Shown here piece by piece: positions 1 through 9,941 of a stretch of DNA of 64,000 nucleotides (the first letter of the stretch is position 1; each line of letters opens with the position of its first letter). The stretch is from NCBI GenBank assembly GCA_018222805.1, contig JAAEZQ010000004.1, forward strand, positions 62,001 through 126,000, read 5' to 3'. The notes beneath the pieces are model-generated. The model was not told where the DNA came from. It searched no databases and saw only the letters and a program-made list of their open reading frames with translations. The translations under genes and the position numbers were made by a program. The DNA comes from Vibrionaceae bacterium (GTDB lineage Bacteria > Pseudomonadota > Gammaproteobacteria > Enterobacterales > Vibrionaceae).

Positions 1-531
1 GAATTGTTTGATTTGGTCACCTTCAAGACCAAGTTTGAACGCAAGCTCACGACCTTGGTAAGCTTGTGGGCCTACTAGTGGATCGATTGCTGCTTTGTGG
101 ATTAGCTCCGGCGTTTCTTCCGCAACTTTTTCGATTTCCACACCACCTTCTGTCGAAGCCATGAAAACGATCTTACGGCTAGCACGGTCAACTACCGCAC
201 CTAGGTATAGTTCGTTTGCAATGTTTGAAGCTTCTTCAACAAGGATTTTTGTTACAGGCTGACCATTTGCGTCTGTTTGGTAAGTTACTAGGTTCTTACC
301 TAGCCATTTCTGTGCAAACTCTTTTACGCCGTCTTTTGTATCGTGTAGTTCTACGCCGCCCGCTTTACCGCGGCCACCAGCGTGAACCTGACACTTCACT
401 ACTTTCTTCGCTGTGCTGATACGGCCTGCGGCTTCAAAAGCTTCTTGTGGTGTATCACACGCGTAGCCTTCTGGCACAGGTAAACCGAATTCTGCAAACA
501 GCTGTTTGGCTTGGTATTCATGCAAATTCAT
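1..531 (-). CDS. sucC: Succinyl-CoA synthetase beta subunit (ADP-forming), N-terminal part
   Basis: Beta subunit of succinyl-CoA synthetase, which couples succinyl-CoA cleavage to nucleoside triphosphate synthesis in the TCA cycle, acting with SucD in the cytoplasm. Only the first 177 residues are present; the gene runs off the left edge. The protein begins [20 protein letters not shown], the standard start of the family, and continues into the ATP-grasp region with the glycine-rich stretch [14 protein letters not shown] near residues 47-60. The start is ATG at 531. It follows sucB on the same strand after a 194-base spacer with two hairpins, so it is probably part of the sdh-suc transcript, but its level may be tuned separately. 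Identity is very secure; sucD presumably lies beyond the edge. Confidence 0.96.
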   Translation of the reverse strand, partial: MNLHEYQAKQLFAEFGLPVPEGYACDTPQEAFEAAGRISTAKKVVKCQVHAGGRGKAGGVELHDTKDGVKEFAQKWLGKNLVTYQTDANGQPVTKILVEEASNIANELYLGAVVDRASRKIVFMASTEGGVEIEKVAEETPELIHKAAIDPLVGPQAYQGRELAFKLGLEGDQIKQF

Positions 532-725
532 TTCGATATTCCGTTTGTTTTTCCCCAAAGGGATTTATTATTTCCATAACGCTGCAGTCTTGGCTGCTTG
601 TACGTCTGTAGGGTCTTCTCAAATCAATCACTTAGTGATTCAGATGAAGGCCAGACGTCGAGCTAGTCTAGCCATTGAAATTTTTAACGTCTAGCCACCC
701 AAGGCAACTAGACGTTTTAGCGATA
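532..725 (-). other. Structured sucB-sucC spacer with two hairpins
   Basis: Spacer between sucB and sucC. The first element pairs ACGTCTG (602-608) with CAGACGT (652-658) and encloses the near-perfect palindrome AATCACTTAGTGATT (626-640). The second pairs AACGTCTAG (686-694) with CTAGACGTT (708-716). Neither is followed by a clear U-run in the minus (transcribed) direction, so they look like processing, stabilising or attenuating structures within a polycistronic message and not like simple terminators. Function is inferred only. Confidence 0.5.
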
Positions 726-1931
726 TTAAACGTCTAATAGGAGACGTGCTGGATCTTCTAGTAGCTCTTTAATGGTTACTAGGAAGCCAACTGACTCACG
801 ACCATCGATTAAACGGTGATCGTAAGATAGCGCTAGGTACATCATTGGCAGGATTTCTACCTTGCCGTCCACCGCCATTGGACGCTCTTGGATCTTATGC
901 ATACCAAGAATCGCCGATTGCGGTGGGTTGATGATAGGTGTAGACATTAGTGAACCGAACACACCACCGTTAGTGATAGTGAAGTTACCGCCCATTAGCT
1001 CATCTACAGTTAGTTTGCCATCACGACCTTTAATCGCTAGCTCTTTGATACCTTTTTCAATATCAGCAAAACCTAGTGTGTCACAGTCTTTTAGTACCGG
1101 AGTTACTAGACCACGTGGCGTAGATACCGCCATGCTGATGTCGAAGTAGTTGTGGTAAACGATATCATCGCCATCGATAGACGCGTTGACTTCTGGGTAA
1201 CGTTTTAGCGCTTCAGTTACTGCTTTCACGTAGAAAGACATAAAGCCCAGACGGGTACCGTGACGCTCTTCAAACTGGTCTTTGTACTGCTTACGAAGAT
1301 CCATGATTGGCTTCATATTGACTTCGTTAAACGTCGTCAGCATAGCTGTGCTGTTCTTCGCTTCTAGTAGACGGTTTGCAACGGTCTTACGTAGGCGAGT
1401 CATCGGTACGCGTTTCTCACTGCGTGCCGCTGCAGGTGCTTCAACTACTGGCGCTTCAACTTTTGTCGCCGCTTTCGCGTTCGCTAGATGAGCTTCAATA
1501 TCTTCACGAGTGATACGACCGCCAACACCTGAGCCTTTCACTTGGCCAGCTTCTAAGTTGTGTTCAGCCAGTAGTCGACGAACTGCTGGGCTTAGCGCAT
1601 CGTTAGTCTCTTCAGTAAGTGCCGCTTTGTGACGCTTATCTGGAGATGCCTGCGTACCTTCCGTTTTATCTGCGGTTGGCTCACCTGCGACTACACCAGG
1701 CTTCAATTTAGCAATAAGCTGCTTTGAAAGGACCGTCGCACCTTCGCCTTCAACAATGGCCTCTAAAACACCAGCTTCCGGAGCTGGTACTTCTAGCACT
1801 ACTTTATCTGTTTCGATATCAACCAGTACTTCATCACGCTCAATAGTGTCGCCTGGTTGTTTGTGCCATGTCGCAACGGTTGCATCTGCAACTGATTCAG
1901 GTAAATCTGGAACCAGAATTTCAATTGTCAT
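726..1931 (-). CDS. sucB: Dihydrolipoyllysine-residue succinyltransferase (E2 of 2-oxoglutarate dehydrogenase)
   Basis: E2 core of the 2-oxoglutarate dehydrogenase complex; it moves the succinyl group from its lipoyl arm to CoA. The 401-residue protein has one N-terminal lipoyl domain (about 1-77) with the lipoylated lysine at K43 in ETDKVV, an Ala/Pro-rich linker, a peripheral subunit-binding domain (about 112-149, [12 protein letters not shown]), a second linker, and the catalytic acyltransferase domain (about 172-401) with active-site H372 and D376 in [11 protein letters not shown]. Length matches E. coli SucB. It lies 28 bases downstream of sucA with its own AAGGAAG ribosome site, so it is co-transcribed with it. 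The E3 subunit (lpd) is not here and is normally encoded with the pyruvate dehydrogenase genes. Confidence 0.98.
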   Translation of the reverse strand: MTIEILVPDLPESVADATVATWHKQPGDTIERDEVLVDIETDKVVLEVPAPEAGVLEAIVEGEGATVLSKQLIAKLKPGVVAGEPTADKTEGTQASPDKRHKAALTEETNDALSPAVRRLLAEHNLEAGQVKGSGVGGRITREDIEAHLANAKAATKVEAPVVEAPAAARSEKRVPMTRLRKTVANRLLEAKNSTAMLTTFNEVNMKPIMDLRKQYKDQFEERHGTRLGFMSFYVKAVTEALKRYPEVNASIDGDDIVYHNYFDISMAVSTPRGLVTPVLKDCDTLGFADIEKGIKELAIKGRDGKLTVDELMGGNFTITNGGVFGSLMSTPIINPPQSAILGMHKIQERPMAVDGKVEILPMMYLALSYDHRLIDGRESVGFLVTIKELLEDPARLLLDV

Positions 1932-1959
1932 ATCTGTTTCTTCCTTTAACTTCTAGTTC

Positions 1960-4785
1960 TTAATTCGAAGTTTTTGAGTTCACGTTCAGAGCGTCTTCAA
2001 CCAACGCTTTTTGTTGTTTCAAGTGCACCGACATGTAGCCAACTGCTGGCGAAGCAGAAGCTGGGCGACCTGCGTATTTAAGATCTGCACCTGCAGGAAT
2101 AGCGGCACGGAAGTTATGTTGACTACAGTACCAAGCACCTTGGTTCTGAGGCTCTTCCTGACACCACACGAAGTCTTCAACGTTAGTGTATTGAGCAATA
2201 GCTGCTTGTACTTCTTCCAATGGGAATGGGTAAAGCTGTTCAATACGTACAATTGCTACGTCTTCTTGCTCGTTGTTGCGACGCTGCTCAAGAAGGTCGA
2301 AATAAACCTTACCAGAACAGAATACAACACGTTTCACTTTGCTTGGCTCCAAGCTATCAACTTCTGGGATAGCGGCTTGGAAAGTGCCTTCTGCAAGGTC
2401 TTCGATTGTAGACGTACAAAGTGGATGACGAAGCAATGATTTCGGAGACATTACAATCAGTGGTCGGCGCATTGGGCGTACAACCTGACGTCGAATCATG
2501 TGGTAAACCTGCGCTGGAGTTGAAGGAACAACTACCTGCATGTTTTGCTCTGCACACAACTGTAGGTAACGCTCTAGACGCGCAGATGAGTGCTCAGGAC
2601 CCTGACCTTCATAGCCGTGAGGCAGAAGCATCGTTAAGCCACATAGACGAGCCCACTTCTGTTCACCAGAAGAGATAAATTGGTCGATAACCACTTGAGC
2701 GCCGTTAGCAAAATCACCAAACTGTGCTTCCCAAATTGTTAAGCCGCCTGGCTCCGCTGTCGCGTAACCGTATTCAAACGCCAATACCGCTTCTTCTGAT
2801 AATACAGAGTCGAATACCTGGAAAGGACCTTGCTTATCATGAACGTTCGCTAACGGAATATATGTGCTTGCATCCGTTTGGTTGTGAAGAACTGAGTGAC
2901 GGTGGAAGAAAGTACCACGACCTGAGTCCTGACCAGAAATACGGATACGCTTACCATCGTCAACCAATGTTGCATAAGCCAGTGTTTCTGCCATACCCCA
3001 GTCAATCGCTTTTTCACCAGTCATCATTGCTAGACGGTCGTTGTAAAGCTTGTTTACACGACTTTGTAGCTTATGACTTTCTGGGTACTGACATAGACGA
3101 GTACCAAGCTCAATTAGACGTTGCTTGTCGTATTGCGAGTTCCACTGCATGTCCCACTCGTGACCTAGATAAGGAGACCAGTCAACAGAGTGCAATGCCA
3201 TTGGACGCCACTCTTTCACCACAACTTCACCGTGATCAAGCGCATCACGGTACTCGTTAACTAATTGAGTCGCAGTCTCAATGTCTGATTCATTTCTATC
3301 TATCAGAACATCAGCGTATAGCTTGCGTGGTGTTGGGTGTTTCTTGATTTTTTGGTACATCAAAGGCTGAGTTGCATTTGGCTCATCTGCCTCATTGTGA
3401 CCATGACGGCGGTAACATACCAAATCAATCACGACATCACGCTTAAACTCGTTGCGGTAATCCAATGCAATACGCGTCACAAACGCAACGGCTTCTGGGT
3501 CATCCGCGTTAACGTGGAAAATCGGTGCCTGTACCATCTTAGCGATATCGGTACAGTACATGGTTGAGCGCGTATCACGTGGGTTAGATGTTGTGAAACC
3601 TACTTGGTTGTTAACGACAACGCGAACCGTACCACCAACACAGAAACCGCGAGAGAGAGACATGTTAAATGTTTCCGCAACCACGCCCTGACCAGCAACG
3701 GCAGAGTCACCGTGAATAGTGATAGGAAGAACTTTACTTCCCTCTTTATCACCTAAACGGTCTTGACGAGCTCGCACAGAACCGATAACCACTGGGTTTA
3801 CGATTTCTAAGTGTGATGGGTTAAATGCTAGCGCTAAGTGAACATCACCACCCGGCGTTGCAAAGTCTGCTGAGAAACCTTGATGGTATTTAACGTCACC
3901 CGTTCCCCACGTTTCATCGTGCTTGCCTGCAAATTCATCAAACAGATCTTGTGGCTTCTTACCTAGCACGTTCACCAACATGTTCAAACGACCACGGTGA
4001 GCCATACCGATAACCACTTCACGCATACCGCTTGAACCAGCATGACGGATCAATTCTTTGGTCATTGGGATAAGCGCGTCACCACCTTCTAGAGAGAAAC
4101 GTTTTGCGCCTGGGAATTTAGCACCTAAGTAACGCTCAAGGCCTTCCGCTGCTGTCAGTTCTTCTAGGAAAGTTCGTTTCTCATCGTTGTTGAATGATGG
4201 CTGGCCTACGACAGACTCAAGTCGTTGTTGAATCCAACGCTTTTGCTCTGTGTCAGTCATGTGCATGTATTCAGCACCGATGGAACCGCAGTATGTTTTT
4301 TTGAGGGCTTCGTAAATGTCTTTCAACTTCATGGTTTCTTGCCCAATAGCAAAAGAACCTACGTTGAAAGTTTCTTCGAAATCTTCTTCGGTAAGATTAT
4401 GAAATGCTGGGTCTAGCTCAGCAACGGTTGGACGTTGCCATAGACCTAGTGGATCTAATTCTGCAGCTTCGTGTCCGCGGAAACGGTATGCGTTGATTAG
4501 CTGTAGAACTTTTACTTGTTTTGCATCGACATCAGGGTCACTAACTTGGACATTGTAATGCTTTGTTTCTTGAGCGAGTCGTCGGAAGTAGTCACGGACA
4601 CGTGAATGTGGCTGTTCTGCCACTTCTTTTGATGGCTTAGGCAAGCCGTCAAAAACACGTTTCCACTCCTCACTTACCAGATCGGGATCACTTAGATACA
4701 GTTCGTAGAGTTCCTCTACATACGTTGCATTGGCGCCAGCCAAGTGTGAAGACTCGAGCCATGCCTTCATCACGCCGTTGTGCAT
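1960..4785 (-). CDS. sucA: 2-Oxoglutarate dehydrogenase E1 component
   Basis: Thiamine diphosphate-dependent E1 that decarboxylates 2-oxoglutarate and succinylates the lipoyl group of SucB. At 941 residues it has the full family length. The N-terminal segment (to about 40) carries the E2-interaction region. Typical E1 blocks are visible, including KYHQGFSADF and AFNPSHLEIVNPVV near residue 310-335, the diphosphate and magnesium-binding part HGDSAVAGQGVVAET, and a transketolase-like pyrimidine domain containing GEGT-like SGQDSGRGTFFHRH. ATG at 4785 has AAGGGA upstream. It sits between sdhB (168-base spacer) and sucB in the usual sdhCDAB-sucABCD order. No anomalies. Confidence 0.98.
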   Translation of the reverse strand: MHNGVMKAWLESSHLAGANATYVEELYELYLSDPDLVSEEWKRVFDGLPKPSKEVAEQPHSRVRDYFRRLAQETKHYNVQVSDPDVDAKQVKVLQLINAYRFRGHEAAELDPLGLWQRPTVAELDPAFHNLTEEDFEETFNVGSFAIGQETMKLKDIYEALKKTYCGSIGAEYMHMTDTEQKRWIQQRLESVVGQPSFNNDEKRTFLEELTAAEGLERYLGAKFPGAKRFSLEGGDALIPMTKELIRHAGSSGMREVVIGMAHRGRLNMLVNVLGKKPQDLFDEFAGKHDETWGTGDVKYHQGFSADFATPGGDVHLALAFNPSHLEIVNPVVIGSVRARQDRLGDKEGSKVLPITIHGDSAVAGQGVVAETFNMSLSRGFCVGGTVRVVVNNQVGFTTSNPRDTRSTMYCTDIAKMVQAPIFHVNADDPEAVAFVTRIALDYRNEFKRDVVIDLVCYRRHGHNEADEPNATQPLMYQKIKKHPTPRKLYADVLIDRNESDIETATQLVNEYRDALDHGEVVVKEWRPMALHSVDWSPYLGHEWDMQWNSQYDKQRLIELGTRLCQYPESHKLQSRVNKLYNDRLAMMTGEKAIDWGMAETLAYATLVDDGKRIRISGQDSGRGTFFHRHSVLHNQTDASTYIPLANVHDKQGPFQVFDSVLSEEAVLAFEYGYATAEPGGLTIWEAQFGDFANGAQVVIDQFISSGEQKWARLCGLTMLLPHGYEGQGPEHSSARLERYLQLCAEQNMQVVVPSTPAQVYHMIRRQVVRPMRRPLIVMSPKSLLRHPLCTSTIEDLAEGTFQAAIPEVDSLEPSKVKRVVFCSGKVYFDLLEQRRNNEQEDVAIVRIEQLYPFPLEEVQAAIAQYTNVEDFVWCQEEPQNQGAWYCSQHNFRAAIPAGADLKYAGRPASASPAVGYMSVHLKQQKALVEDALNVNSKTSN

Positions 4786-4953
4786 ATTTTCCCTTAACCA
4801 GTAGTTTTCACGTTTGCTTCGGTCTACGCCGAGCTATAAATAGCCGACAGAAATAATCGGCAATTTTAATATTCTTCTACTCGAGATTTGCAGTTGCAGT
4901 GAAGTGATGGGGTTGCTTTACACAACACTGCAACTGTACCAATTGCGAGTAAA

Positions 4954-5670
4954 TTACACCGAGCGATTTACCAACATCGACTTAATATGGCCGATAGCTT
5001 TCGTCGGGTTAAGTCCTTTAGGACAAACACTTACACAATTCATGATGCCGTGGCAACGAAAAACGCTAAATGCGTCATCAAGATCTGACAAACGTTCATC
5101 TGTCGCTGTATCACGGCTATCAATTAACCAGCGGTAAGCCGCTAGTAGGCCTGCAGGACCAATAAATTTGTCCGGATTCCACCAGAATGACGGACAAGAA
5201 GTTGTACAACATGCACACATGATACATTCGTACAAACCATCTAAATGAGCACGGTCATCTGGTGACTGCAGATTCTCACGCGATGGTGGCAATGCACCAT
5301 CATCGATTAAGAATGGCTTAACTTTTGCATAGTTATCATAGAACTGCGTCATGTCAACAATAAGATCACGTACCACAGGTAGACCTGGTAGAGGACGAAT
5401 TACGATCTTATCGCCTTGAAGTGCAGACAAAGGTGTTATACATGCCAAGCCGTTTTTACCGTTCATGTTAAGGCCGTCAGAGCCACACACACCTTCACGA
5501 CATGAACGACGGAATGCGATGCTTGGGTCTTGCTCTTTAAGCAGAATCAACGCATCCAGAACCATCATATCTGAGCCTTCTTCTACCTCAAGCGTGTAGT
5601 CTTTCATGTAAGGCTTAGTGTCTACGTCCGGATTGTAACGGTACAAAGAGAAGTTCAGTTTCATAGTCAT
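4954..5670 (-). CDS. sdhB: Succinate dehydrogenase iron-sulfur subunit
   Basis: Iron-sulfur subunit of respiratory complex II, carrying electrons from the FAD of SdhA to the quinone site at the membrane anchor. The 238-residue protein has the plant-type [2Fe-2S] cysteines in RRSCREGVCGSDG plus a downstream Cys in LACITPL, and the two cysteine clusters for the [4Fe-4S] and [3Fe-4S] centres, ECIMCACCTTSCPSFWW and CHGIMNCVSVCPKGLNP. Two in-frame ATGs compete, at 5670 and 5664; the GGAGG site lies only about 3 bases before the first, so the second (MKLNFSLYRYNPD) has better spacing and may be the true start. It follows sdhA by 8 bases in the operon. Confidence 0.97.
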   Translation of the reverse strand: MTMKLNFSLYRYNPDVDTKPYMKDYTLEVEEGSDMMVLDALILLKEQDPSIAFRRSCREGVCGSDGLNMNGKNGLACITPLSALQGDKIVIRPLPGLPVVRDLIVDMTQFYDNYAKVKPFLIDDGALPPSRENLQSPDDRAHLDGLYECIMCACCTTSCPSFWWNPDKFIGPAGLLAAYRWLIDSRDTATDERLSDLDDAFSVFRCHGIMNCVSVCPKGLNPTKAIGHIKSMLVNRSV

Positions 5671-5678
5671 ATCCTCCC

Positions 5679-7445
5679 TTAGTATGTACGTACTTTCGGT
5701 GGGAACGCTTCGCGGTGTACAGGCGTCATGTTTACATCACGCTTAGTCATCGCTTCAGTTTCCGGGTTGTAGATTGAATGGCACAGCCAGTTCTCATCAT
5801 CGCGCTCAGGGAAGTCGAAACGAGCGTGAGCACCGCGGCTTTCCGTACGGTAGTTCGCAGCAACAGCTGTTGAGAATGCCGTTTCCATCAAGTTGTCCAG
5901 TTCCAGACACTCAATACGTTGAGTGTTGAACTCTGAAGATTTGTCCGCTAGGTGGGCATCTTTCAGACGTTCACGGATGACTTTCAACTCTTCTAGACCT
6001 GTAGCCATTGCATCACCTTCACGGAATACCGAGAAGCTGTTTTGCATGCAGCTTTGTAGATCTTTACGGATTTGTACTGGATCTTCGCCACCTGTGCTGT
6101 TTTCCCAACGCATAGTGCGCGCCAGAGAAGCTTCGATGTCAGATTCAGTTGCAGGACGAGCTTCAACTTGTGCTGCCAATGTTTCACCTAGGTGAAGACC
6201 TGTCGCACGGCCGAATACAACCAAGTCTAGTAGTGAGTTACCACCTAGACGGTTTGCACCGTGAACCGATACAGAAGCGATTTCGCCACAAGCGAATAGA
6301 CCTTGAACTTCCGCTTCGCTGCCATCAGCTAGTTGTTTAATTGCTTGACCAGAAACCTGAGTTGGAACTCCGCCCATCATATAGTGACAGGTTGGGATTA
6401 CTGGAATTGGTTCTTTAACCGGGTCAACGTGCGCGAATGTACGTGACAGTTCACAGATACCTGGTAGACGTGACTCAAGCACCTCTTTACCAAGGTGATC
6501 CAGTTTCAGTTTAATGTGAGGACCCCATGGACCATCACATCCACGACCTTCACGGATTTCGATCATCATTGAACGTGCGACAACGTCACGACCGGCAAGG
6601 TCTTTCGCGTTTGGTGCGTAACGTTCCATGAAACGTTCGCCGTCTTTGTTTAGAAGGTAACCACCTTCACCGCGACAACCTTCTGTTACAAGAACACCTG
6701 CACCAGCAATACCCGTTGGGTGGAATTGCCACATTTCCATGTCTTGCATAGGAACGCCCGCACGCAGAGCCATACCAACACCATCACCAGTGTTAATGTG
6801 CGCGTTAGTTGTTGAAGCGTAAATACGACCTGCACCGCCAGTAGCAAGGATGGTTGCTTTTGATTTGAAGTAACAGATTTCGCCCGTTTCCATACAAATC
6901 GCAGTACAACCCATGATTGCGCCATCTTGGTTTTTCACAAGATCCAAAGCGTACCATTCAGAGAAGATGGTTGTTTTGTGTTTTACGTTTTGTTGGTAAA
7001 GCGTATGTAGAAGAGCGTGACCTGTACGGTCTGCCGCTGCCGCTGTACGCGCAGCCTGCTCACCACCAAACTCTTTTGACTGACCGCCAAATGGACGCTG
7101 ATAAATACTGCCGTTATCAAAACGAGAGAATGGAAGACCCATTTTTTCTAGTTCGATAACAGACTCTGGTCCATTTTTACACATGTATTCGATGGCGTTT
7201 TGGTCACCAATGTAGTCTGAACCTTTTACGGTGTCGTACATATGCCACTGCCAATCATCCTTATGCGAGTTACCTAGTGCAACGGTAATGCCACCCTGCG
7301 CAGATACTGTATGAGAACGAGTTGGGAATACTTTAGATAGCAAAGCACATGAAAGGCCTTGCTCTGAAATTTGTAGTGCAGCGCGCATACCTGCACCACC
7401 AGCGCCGATTACTACGGCGTCAAACTCACGAACTGGAATAGACAC
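5679..7445 (-). CDS. sdhA: Succinate dehydrogenase flavoprotein subunit
   Basis: Catalytic flavoprotein of complex II that oxidises succinate to fumarate at the inner face of the membrane. The 588-residue protein (same length as E. coli SdhA) opens with the FAD-binding [12 protein letters not shown] motif, and H45 in [10 protein letters not shown] is the expected site of covalent FAD attachment. The substrate-site segments FHPTGI and [11 protein letters not shown] are present. Translation begins at GTG (7445), which directly abuts the sdhD stop codon, so the two are translationally coupled. Confident identification. Confidence 0.98.
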   Translation of the reverse strand: MSIPVREFDAVVIGAGGAGMRAALQISEQGLSCALLSKVFPTRSHTVSAQGGITVALGNSHKDDWQWHMYDTVKGSDYIGDQNAIEYMCKNGPESVIELEKMGLPFSRFDNGSIYQRPFGGQSKEFGGEQAARTAAAADRTGHALLHTLYQQNVKHKTTIFSEWYALDLVKNQDGAIMGCTAICMETGEICYFKSKATILATGGAGRIYASTTNAHINTGDGVGMALRAGVPMQDMEMWQFHPTGIAGAGVLVTEGCRGEGGYLLNKDGERFMERYAPNAKDLAGRDVVARSMMIEIREGRGCDGPWGPHIKLKLDHLGKEVLESRLPGICELSRTFAHVDPVKEPIPVIPTCHYMMGGVPTQVSGQAIKQLADGSEAEVQGLFACGEIASVSVHGANRLGGNSLLDLVVFGRATGLHLGETLAAQVEARPATESDIEASLARTMRWENSTGGEDPVQIRKDLQSCMQNSFSVFREGDAMATGLEELKVIRERLKDAHLADKSSEFNTQRIECLELDNLMETAFSTAVAANYRTESRGAHARFDFPERDDENWLCHSIYNPETEAMTKRDVNMTPVHREAFPPKVRTY

Positions 7446-7790
7446 TTACGCACCCCACAAAATAAATAGACCAGAGAAGACATAGCCGAATAAAACGGCA
7501 ATAACACCAAGTTGCAATGCGCCACGAAGTTTCGCGCACTTAATATAGTCGGTGAATACTTGCCACATACCAACCCAAGCATGAATCAGTACCGAGACAA
7601 GAGCCAACATGGTGAATACTTTGGTGAAATTGCCACCAAAGAATTGGGTCCAAGATGCGTAAGAGATATCTGAGAATGCACAGAAGCTAACCAGATAAAT
7701 CGTGTATAGAGTCATAATGATGGCGGTAGCACGAATCAGTAGGAAATCGTGTACACCATTACGACCAAATGAAGAAACGTGTTTTACCAT
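7446..7790 (-). CDS. sdhD: Succinate dehydrogenase membrane anchor subunit
   Basis: Small hydrophobic anchor of complex II, helping bind haem b and ubiquinone. 114 residues with three predicted membrane helices (about 14-40, 55-78, 88-112). The segment HAWVGMWQVFTDYIK contains a haem-region His and the Asp-Tyr pair that in E. coli SdhD lines the quinone site. It overlaps sdhC by 7 bases and ends exactly where the sdhA GTG begins, typical of a tightly coupled complex-II operon. Confidence 0.96.
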   Translation of the reverse strand: MVKHVSSFGRNGVHDFLLIRATAIIMTLYTIYLVSFCAFSDISYASWTQFFGGNFTKVFTMLALVSVLIHAWVGMWQVFTDYIKCAKLRGALQLGVIAVLFGYVFSGLFILWGA

Positions 7791-8176
7791 ACCATTATCC
7801 CCGCCAATAGTGACAATACTGCAGTAGCACCGAAAGCGACTTTCGCGCTCATCGTGCCTGAATCTAGCTCTTCAAAATAGCCTAGATCCATCATCAGGTG
7901 ACGGACACCACCAGCAATGTGGTATGCAAGTGCAGTTAAGATTCCCCACAGGATGAATTTTACGAAGAAGCTATCGACAATATCGGCGGCTTCCATAAAA
8001 CCCATTGGGGATGACAGAGAAATGGACAGTAACCAAAGTAGTATACCCACCGCAACAAACGTAATTACCCCGGACACACGGTGCAGGATGGATGCGATTG
8101 CTGTGATAGGAAAGTGGATGGTCTGTAAATCTAAATTAACAGGTCTTGACTTTCTTTCTTTCACGGGCTTGCTCAC
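7784..8176 (-). CDS. sdhC: Succinate dehydrogenase cytochrome b556 subunit
   Basis: Cytochrome b subunit of complex II and first gene of the sdhCDAB-sucABC operon. The 130-residue protein has three membrane helices. The stretch RPVNLDLQTIHFPITAIASI followed by HRVSGVITF is the family signature, and the His in LAYHIAGGVRH is the expected haem ligand. I use GTG at 8176 because GGAG lies just upstream and the protein then aligns with the E. coli N-terminus. An ArcA-type box lies 57-74 bases upstream, suggesting repression when oxygen is low. Confidence 0.96.
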   Translation of the reverse strand: MSKPVKERKSRPVNLDLQTIHFPITAIASILHRVSGVITFVAVGILLWLLSISLSSPMGFMEAADIVDSFFVKFILWGILTALAYHIAGGVRHLMMDLGYFEELDSGTMSAKVAFGATAVLSLLAGIMVW

Positions 8177-8570
8177 TCAGCTCCATTGAGCATTTATTGT
8201 TATAACCAATTTCAGCGTCCAAATGTACAAAAGTTAACATTTATTTAACAAATAGAACGGATAATCACCGAGATAATTGTAAACTAGTTGTTAACACTCA
8301 AAGCTATCAACAAACCTCACTCTTTGTTTTAGCCCCGAATTTATAAGGATTTAACTAAAATTTTCTGTGCCAATATACGGCCAGCAACATTCTAATACAA
8401 TTGGTGTAACAAATTATGCTACATAGAACAGATTTTTAACGATTTTCAAAGAAAAAATCATAACAAGTGCACACAAAGATGTAGAAAAATTGACTTTACG
8501 CCTTAACAACAGTAAAAACATTGCACACAAACATCCTGGACGGATTAAATAATAAACAAAGGAGATTGTT
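8177..8570. other. Divergent sdhC / gltA control region
   Basis: 394 bases with no gene, AT-rich, between the divergent sdhC and gltA. It contains the ArcA-like direct repeat at 8233-8250, several further GTTAA elements (such as 8289-8296), and GTGCACAC/TTGCACAC motifs at 8467-8474 and 8522-8529 closer to gltA. The divergent layout of citrate synthase and succinate dehydrogenase with shared control is conserved in gammaproteobacteria. Confidence 0.6.
8233..8250 (-). promoter_or_regulatory. ArcA-type box upstream of sdhC
   Basis: On the minus strand the sequence reads TGTTAAATAAATGTTAAC: two GTTAA direct repeats with starts 11 bases apart, the arrangement known for ArcA-P binding. It lies 57-74 bases before the sdhC start. 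Binding is inferred from the motif. Confidence 0.55.
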
Positions 8571-9860
8571 ATGGCGGATAAGAAAGCGACCCTTCATGTT
8601 GAAGGCAAAGCGCCAATCGAACTGCCAATTATGGATGGTACGTTAGGTACACCTGTAATTGATGTTCGTAAACTAGGGCCCAATGGTTACTTTACGTTTG
8701 ACCCTGGTTTTCTTGCCACTGCATCTTGTGAATCATCAATCACGTACATCGATGGCGGCAAAGGTGTCCTTTTGCACCGCGGTTTTCCGATTGATCAATT
8801 AGCCAATAACGCAGATTACCTAGAAGTATGTTACATCCTTCTTTATGGTGAAGCCCCAACCCGAGAGCAATACGAGCAATTCAAGAAAACCGTTACTCGT
8901 CATACTATGGTGCATGAGCAAATCGCAAGCTTCTTCCACGGCTTCCGACGTGATGCTCACCCGATGGCGGTAATGTGTGGCGTAGTCGGTGCATTAGCAG
9001 CCTTCTACCACGATTCGCTCGATGTTAATAACGACGAACACCGTGAAATTGCGGCGTACCGTCTAATTTCGAAAATGCCTACACTGGCGGCAATGTGCTA
9101 CAAGTACTCTGTCGGTCAGCCATTTATCTACCCACGCAACGATTTAAGCTACGCGGAAAACTACCTACACATGATGTTTGCAAACCCATGTGAAGAGTAC
9201 GAAGTGAACCCTGTTGTTGCGCGTGCAATGGATAAAATCTTTACGCTTCACGCGGATCACGAACAAAACGCATCGACGTCAACAGTACGTCTAGCTGGTT
9301 CTTCTGGTGCTAACCCATTTGCATGTATTGCCGCCGGTATTGCATCTCTTTGGGGCCCGGCGCACGGCGGTGCTAACGAAGCATGTCTGAAGATGCTGGA
9401 AGAAATCGGCAGCGTCGATAACATTCCAGAATATGTAGAACGTGCGAAAGATAAAGATGACCCATTCCGTTTGATGGGCTTCGGTCACCGTGTTTACAAG
9501 AACTACGATCCACGTGCAACCGTAATGCGTGAAACTTGTCATGAAGTTCTAAAAGAGCTAAACATCCAAGATCCTCTACTAGACGTAGCAATGGAACTTG
9601 AGCGTATCGCGCTTTCAGATGAGTACTTCGTTTCTAAGAAACTGTACCCGAACGTAGATTTCTACTCAGGTATCATTCTTAAAGCGATCGGTATTCCAGT
9701 ATCAATGTTTACGGTTATCTTTGCCATTTCTCGTACTGTTGGCTGGATTGCTCACTGGAACGAGATGCACAGCGATCCACTAAACCGCATCGGTCGTCCG
9801 CGTCAGCTATACACTGGTGAGGCGCAGCGTGAATTTTCGCCACTTCATGAACGCGAATAA
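8571..9860 (+). CDS. gltA: Citrate synthase (type II, hexameric)
   Basis: Condenses acetyl-CoA and oxaloacetate into citrate at the entry of the TCA cycle. The 429-residue protein has the N-terminal extension typical of the NADH-inhibited gram-negative type, the active-site segment [16 protein letters not shown] with the catalytic His, and [14 protein letters not shown] with the second His. The ATG follows a good GGAG ribosome site. It is monocistronic: a strong terminator follows at 9887-9926 and the upstream region is shared with sdhC. Confidence 0.98.
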   Translation: MADKKATLHVEGKAPIELPIMDGTLGTPVIDVRKLGPNGYFTFDPGFLATASCESSITYIDGGKGVLLHRGFPIDQLANNADYLEVCYILLYGEAPTREQYEQFKKTVTRHTMVHEQIASFFHGFRRDAHPMAVMCGVVGALAAFYHDSLDVNNDEHREIAAYRLISKMPTLAAMCYKYSVGQPFIYPRNDLSYAENYLHMMFANPCEEYEVNPVVARAMDKIFTLHADHEQNASTSTVRLAGSSGANPFACIAAGIASLWGPAHGGANEACLKMLEEIGSVDNIPEYVERAKDKDDPFRLMGFGHRVYKNYDPRATVMRETCHEVLKELNIQDPLLDVAMELERIALSDEYFVSKKLYPNVDFYSGIILKAIGIPVSMFTVIFAISRTVGWIAHWNEMHSDPLNRIGRPRQLYTGEAQREFSPLHERE

Positions 9861-9886
9861 TCACTTAGCGAAATGCTAAATAAAAG

Positions 9887-9926
9887 AAGGGGTTGAGATG
9901 TAAGTCTCAACCCCTTCCTATTTTTG
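9887..9926 (+). terminator. Terminator of gltA
   Basis: Perfect 12-bp stem AAGGGGTTGAGA (9887-9898) / TCTCAACCCCTT (9905-9916), followed by CCTATTTTT. It stands between convergent gltA and ybgI and may serve both. Confidence 0.85.
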
Positions 9927-9941
9927 AGCGATTGACACGCG

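Noticed and set aside
2724..3260. 178-codon open frame on the plus strand inside sucA
   Set aside because: Antisense shadow of a strongly conserved gene; composition is low-complexity and no ribosome site or family match is visible.
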